A stretch of 64,000 nucleotides of DNA from Cocleimonas flava (lineage in GTDB: Bacteria; Pseudomonadota; Gammaproteobacteria; Thiotrichales; Thiotrichaceae). Positions 61,852 through 64,000 of this stretch are shown one piece after another; positions within the stretch are counted from its first letter, which is position 1; every line of letters begins with the position of its first letter. The stretch lies in NCBI RefSeq assembly GCF_004339015.1, contig NZ_SMFQ01000002.1, positions 186,001-250,000 of the forward strand. Direction: 5' to 3'. The translations under genes and the position numbers were made by a program. Under the pieces are notes generated by a model, which was not told where the DNA came from, searched no databases, and worked only from the letters and a program-made list of their open reading frames with translations.

Positions 61852-62833
61852 TGTCTTATGGTTACAATCAGGAGGGTGCGGAGGCTGTAGCCTATCATTG
61901 CTCAACGCCGAATCACCCAACTTAATCACTCGATTTAAAAGCGCTCAAATCAATATGCTTTGGCATCCATCTTTAAGCGAAGCCTCGGCTGATGAGTTTA
62001 TTAATATGCTTGACGATATACTTTCAGACAAAATCCAACTCGACGCACTCTGCCTTGAAGGTTCTGTCATGCAGGGTCCAAATGGCACCGGCAAATTCCA
62101 CATGCTAGCCGGCACTGGCAAACCCATGATGACATGGCTGGAAGAGCTAGCAGAAAAAGCACATTACACATTAGCGATTGGCTCATGCGCTGCTTTTGGC
62201 GGTATCACGGCTGCCGGAAATAACCCTGGGGAAGCTTGCGGATTACAATATGACGGCAAAAAAGCCGGCGGTTTACTTGGAGCCGAATGGCGAACAGCAA
62301 GCCAGTTTCCTGTCATTAATGTGGCAGGTTGCCCCACTCACCCCGACTGGGTGACAGATGTTCTGAGCCAATTAGCTATGGGTGACTTAAAACTCAATCA
62401 TCTCGATGAACTCAATCGTCCACGCGCTTACACCGATCACCTTGTACACCATGGTTGTGGTCGTAGCGAGTATTATGAATACAAAGCAAGCGCGGAAGAA
62501 CTCGGTGACATAGGTTGCTTTATGGAACACAAGGGCTGCTTAGGCACGCAAGCTCGTGCCGATTGTAATATCCGTCCATGGAATGGAAAAGGCTCTTGCC
62601 TTAATGGTGGCTACCCATGCATCAATTGCACCGCCCCAGAATTTGAAGAACCAAGACTAAACTTTACCGAAACACCTAAAATCGCAGGCATCCCCATCGG
62701 CCTACCTACCGATATGCCAAAAGCATGGTTTGTTGCACTTTCTTCTCTTTCAAAAGCAGCCACTCCCAAACGCCTAAAAGATAATGCCACAGCCAGTAAA
62801 ATTATTACCCCACCAGGAAATAAGACACCATGA
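61844..62833 (+). CDS. hupU: Regulatory hydrogenase small subunit HupU/HoxB
   Basis: The small subunit of the H2 sensor, 329 residues, with no Tat signal so cytoplasmic. Cluster motifs start at SGGCGGCSLSLL, the standard pattern (not the extra-Cys type of HupS), then AIGSCAAFGG and VAGCPTHPDW; the C-terminal clusters follow (HHGCGRSEYYE, then GCLGTQARADCNIRPW). ATG 61844 is chosen; the frame opens at 61811 within hupT. Confidence 0.93.
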   Translation: MFNVLWLQSGGCGGCSLSLLNAESPNLITRFKSAQINMLWHPSLSEASADEFINMLDDILSDKIQLDALCLEGSVMQGPNGTGKFHMLAGTGKPMMTWLEELAEKAHYTLAIGSCAAFGGITAAGNNPGEACGLQYDGKKAGGLLGAEWRTASQFPVINVAGCPTHPDWVTDVLSQLAMGDLKLNHLDELNRPRAYTDHLVHHGCGRSEYYEYKASAEELGDIGCFMEHKGCLGTQARADCNIRPWNGKGSCLNGGYPCINCTAPEFEEPRLNFTETPKIAGIPIGLPTDMPKAWFVALSSLSKAATPKRLKDNATASKIITPPGNKTP

Positions 62834-64000
62834 CGCGCAAAATCTTAGGACCTTTCAACCGTGTTGAAGGTGACCTTGAAGTCGAAGTAGAAATCGCTGA
62901 TGGCATCGTGACCAAGGCATGGGTGAACTCTCCACTTTATCGTGGCTTCGAACAAATCCTGCAAGGCAAACCACCAATGGATGCGCTCACCTATACACCG
63001 CGCATCTGTGGCATCTGTTCTGTCTCGCAATCCATTGCTTGCGCAAGCGCCCTCGCACAAATACAAAACATCACACCACCTAGTAATGGCCAATTAGTTT
63101 CAAACCTTATTCTTGCCTGTGAAAATATTGCTGATCATTTGACGCACTTTTATCTGTTTTTTATGCCCGACTTCGCCAGAGACAGCTATCAAAATAAATC
63201 GTGGCATAAAAACATCTCTAACCGCTTTCGCGCTCAAACAGGCACCGCAACACCCACCATGCTAAAAGCCCGCGCTGAATTTATGCACATCACAGGAATA
63301 CTTGCAGGCAAATGGCCGCACACACTTAGCATTCAACCCGGCGGAACAACCACCTCTGTCAGCGCATCAGATAAAATACAACTTTTGGGAATATTAACCA
63401 GTTTCCGTGAGTTTCTGGAAACTCAACTTTTTGCAGACACTCTAGAAAACATTATCCAACTTGAAACGGATGACTCACTCAAGTCATGGATGGAAAACCA
63501 CCCACAAGCGGACTTTGCTGAGTTTTTACAGATAGCCGAAGATTTAGATCTGCACAAACTCGGAAAAATCGATGCAAAGTTTATGAGTTATGGCGTTTAT
63601 ACGCATGAAGACAACTCATTCTTACCACAGGGACTCTGGGCGAATGGTGAGCTCAGTGAGCTGGATACCAACCTAATCAAAGAAGATATATCCAGCAGCT
63701 GGATGCTCTCTCAAAATGGAGCTAAACACCCCTATCAAGGCAATACATTGCCTGACCCAGATCAAGCTGATGGCTATAGCTGGTGCAAAGCTCCAAGATA
63801 CAATGAGCAAGTTATCGAAGTCGGCGCACACGCCCGACAAACTATCGCACAGAACCCGTTAGCACTCGACTTGGCAAAAAACAGTCAAAGCAATGTTCGA
63901 AACCGGGTTATTGCAAGGCTTCTAGAACTTGCGAGAATTGTCCCAGAAATGGAAAAATGGGTAAGACAAATTAACCCTGAAGAACCATTTCAAATTATTA
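62830..64000 (+). CDS. hupV: Regulatory hydrogenase large subunit HupV/HoxC, partial
   Basis: The large subunit of the H2 sensor. It overlaps hupU by ATGA; 390 codons are visible and the gene runs out of the window. Start FNRVEGDLEVEVEIADG, nickel motif RICGICSVSQSIACASAL (the SVSQS form typical of regulatory hydrogenases). It senses H2 and controls HupT. Confidence 0.94.
   Translation, partial: MTRKILGPFNRVEGDLEVEVEIADGIVTKAWVNSPLYRGFEQILQGKPPMDALTYTPRICGICSVSQSIACASALAQIQNITPPSNGQLVSNLILACENIADHLTHFYLFFMPDFARDSYQNKSWHKNISNRFRAQTGTATPTMLKARAEFMHITGILAGKWPHTLSIQPGGTTTSVSASDKIQLLGILTSFREFLETQLFADTLENIIQLETDDSLKSWMENHPQADFAEFLQIAEDLDLHKLGKIDAKFMSYGVYTHEDNSFLPQGLWANGELSELDTNLIKEDISSSWMLSQNGAKHPYQGNTLPDPDQADGYSWCKAPRYNEQVIEVGAHARQTIAQNPLALDLAKNSQSNVRNRVIARLLELARIVPEMEKWVRQINPEEPFQII

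Overview
The window is an AT-rich stretch of a gammaproteobacterial chromosome. The evidence is ArgA of the kinase-plus-GNAT type, a 14-gene nuo operon next to tRNA-Leu(GAG)-secG-tpiA, glmM/ftsH/rlmE/yhbY housekeeping synteny, and nirK/nor denitrification genes. The gene set suggests a facultatively anaerobic, H2-oxidising (chemolithotrophic or mixotrophic), nitrite- and NO-reducing bacterium. Genus cannot be decided from the sequence alone.

Layout. (1) 1-2.9 kb: the 3' part of argA, a phosphatase-like protein, a Tat-exported dienelactone hydrolase and a small cytochrome c. (2) 2.9-14.6 kb: denitrification island. nirK heads an operon with an unknown secreted protein, a SCO-type thioredoxin-fold protein and a PCuAC copper chaperone. 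A Dnr-type Crp/Fnr regulator lies between nirK and the nor genes (norC, norB, norE, norF-like, norQ, norD plus three extra small genes). Perfect TTGATnnnnATCAA boxes precede nirK (two), dnr, norC (two) and norE, and a near-perfect one precedes the cytochrome c gene. (3) 14.6-20.6 kb: an exbB-exbD-tonB-SafE-like-AAA operon diverges from an OprC-type TonB-dependent copper receptor across a perfect 22-bp palindrome. Copper import plausibly feeds NirK. (4) 20.7-36.1 kb: nuoA-N (complex I) on the minus strand, ending in an unknown membrane-anchored gene. (5) 36.5-47.4 kb: monomeric isocitrate dehydrogenase, tRNA-Leu, secG, tpiA, glmM, ftsH, rlmE, yhbY, a double CDGSH protein and a 736-residue coiled-coil protein built on 15-bp tandem repeats. 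(6) 47.8-64 kb: an uptake-hydrogenase locus. hupSL, a short HupE-like gene and hupC run leftward from a canonical sigma-54 promoter. hupDFGHIJK-hypAB-hupR-hupT-hupUV run rightward, and hupV is cut by the window end. HupS carries the two extra cysteines of oxygen-tolerant hydrogenases with a [4Fe-3S] proximal cluster. HupR keeps an intact GAFTGA motif, which fits the sigma-54 promoter, and HupUV/HupT form the H2 sensor.

The most striking unexplained signal is a dispersed family of about 30-bp elements (core CACCCCCCTACTT, then AGGCAC and a T-run). Thirteen copies occur in 64 kb, mostly just 3' of genes with the T-run distal. One lies inside the nuo operon, one inside the coiled-coil coding sequence, and two share a longer form of about 80-100 bp with an extra hairpin. 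Other points worth a second look are an NtrC-family AAA protein that has lost GAFTGA, a Tat-like motif near the C terminus of the HupJ chaperone, and the unknown gene between nirK and its copper chaperones.
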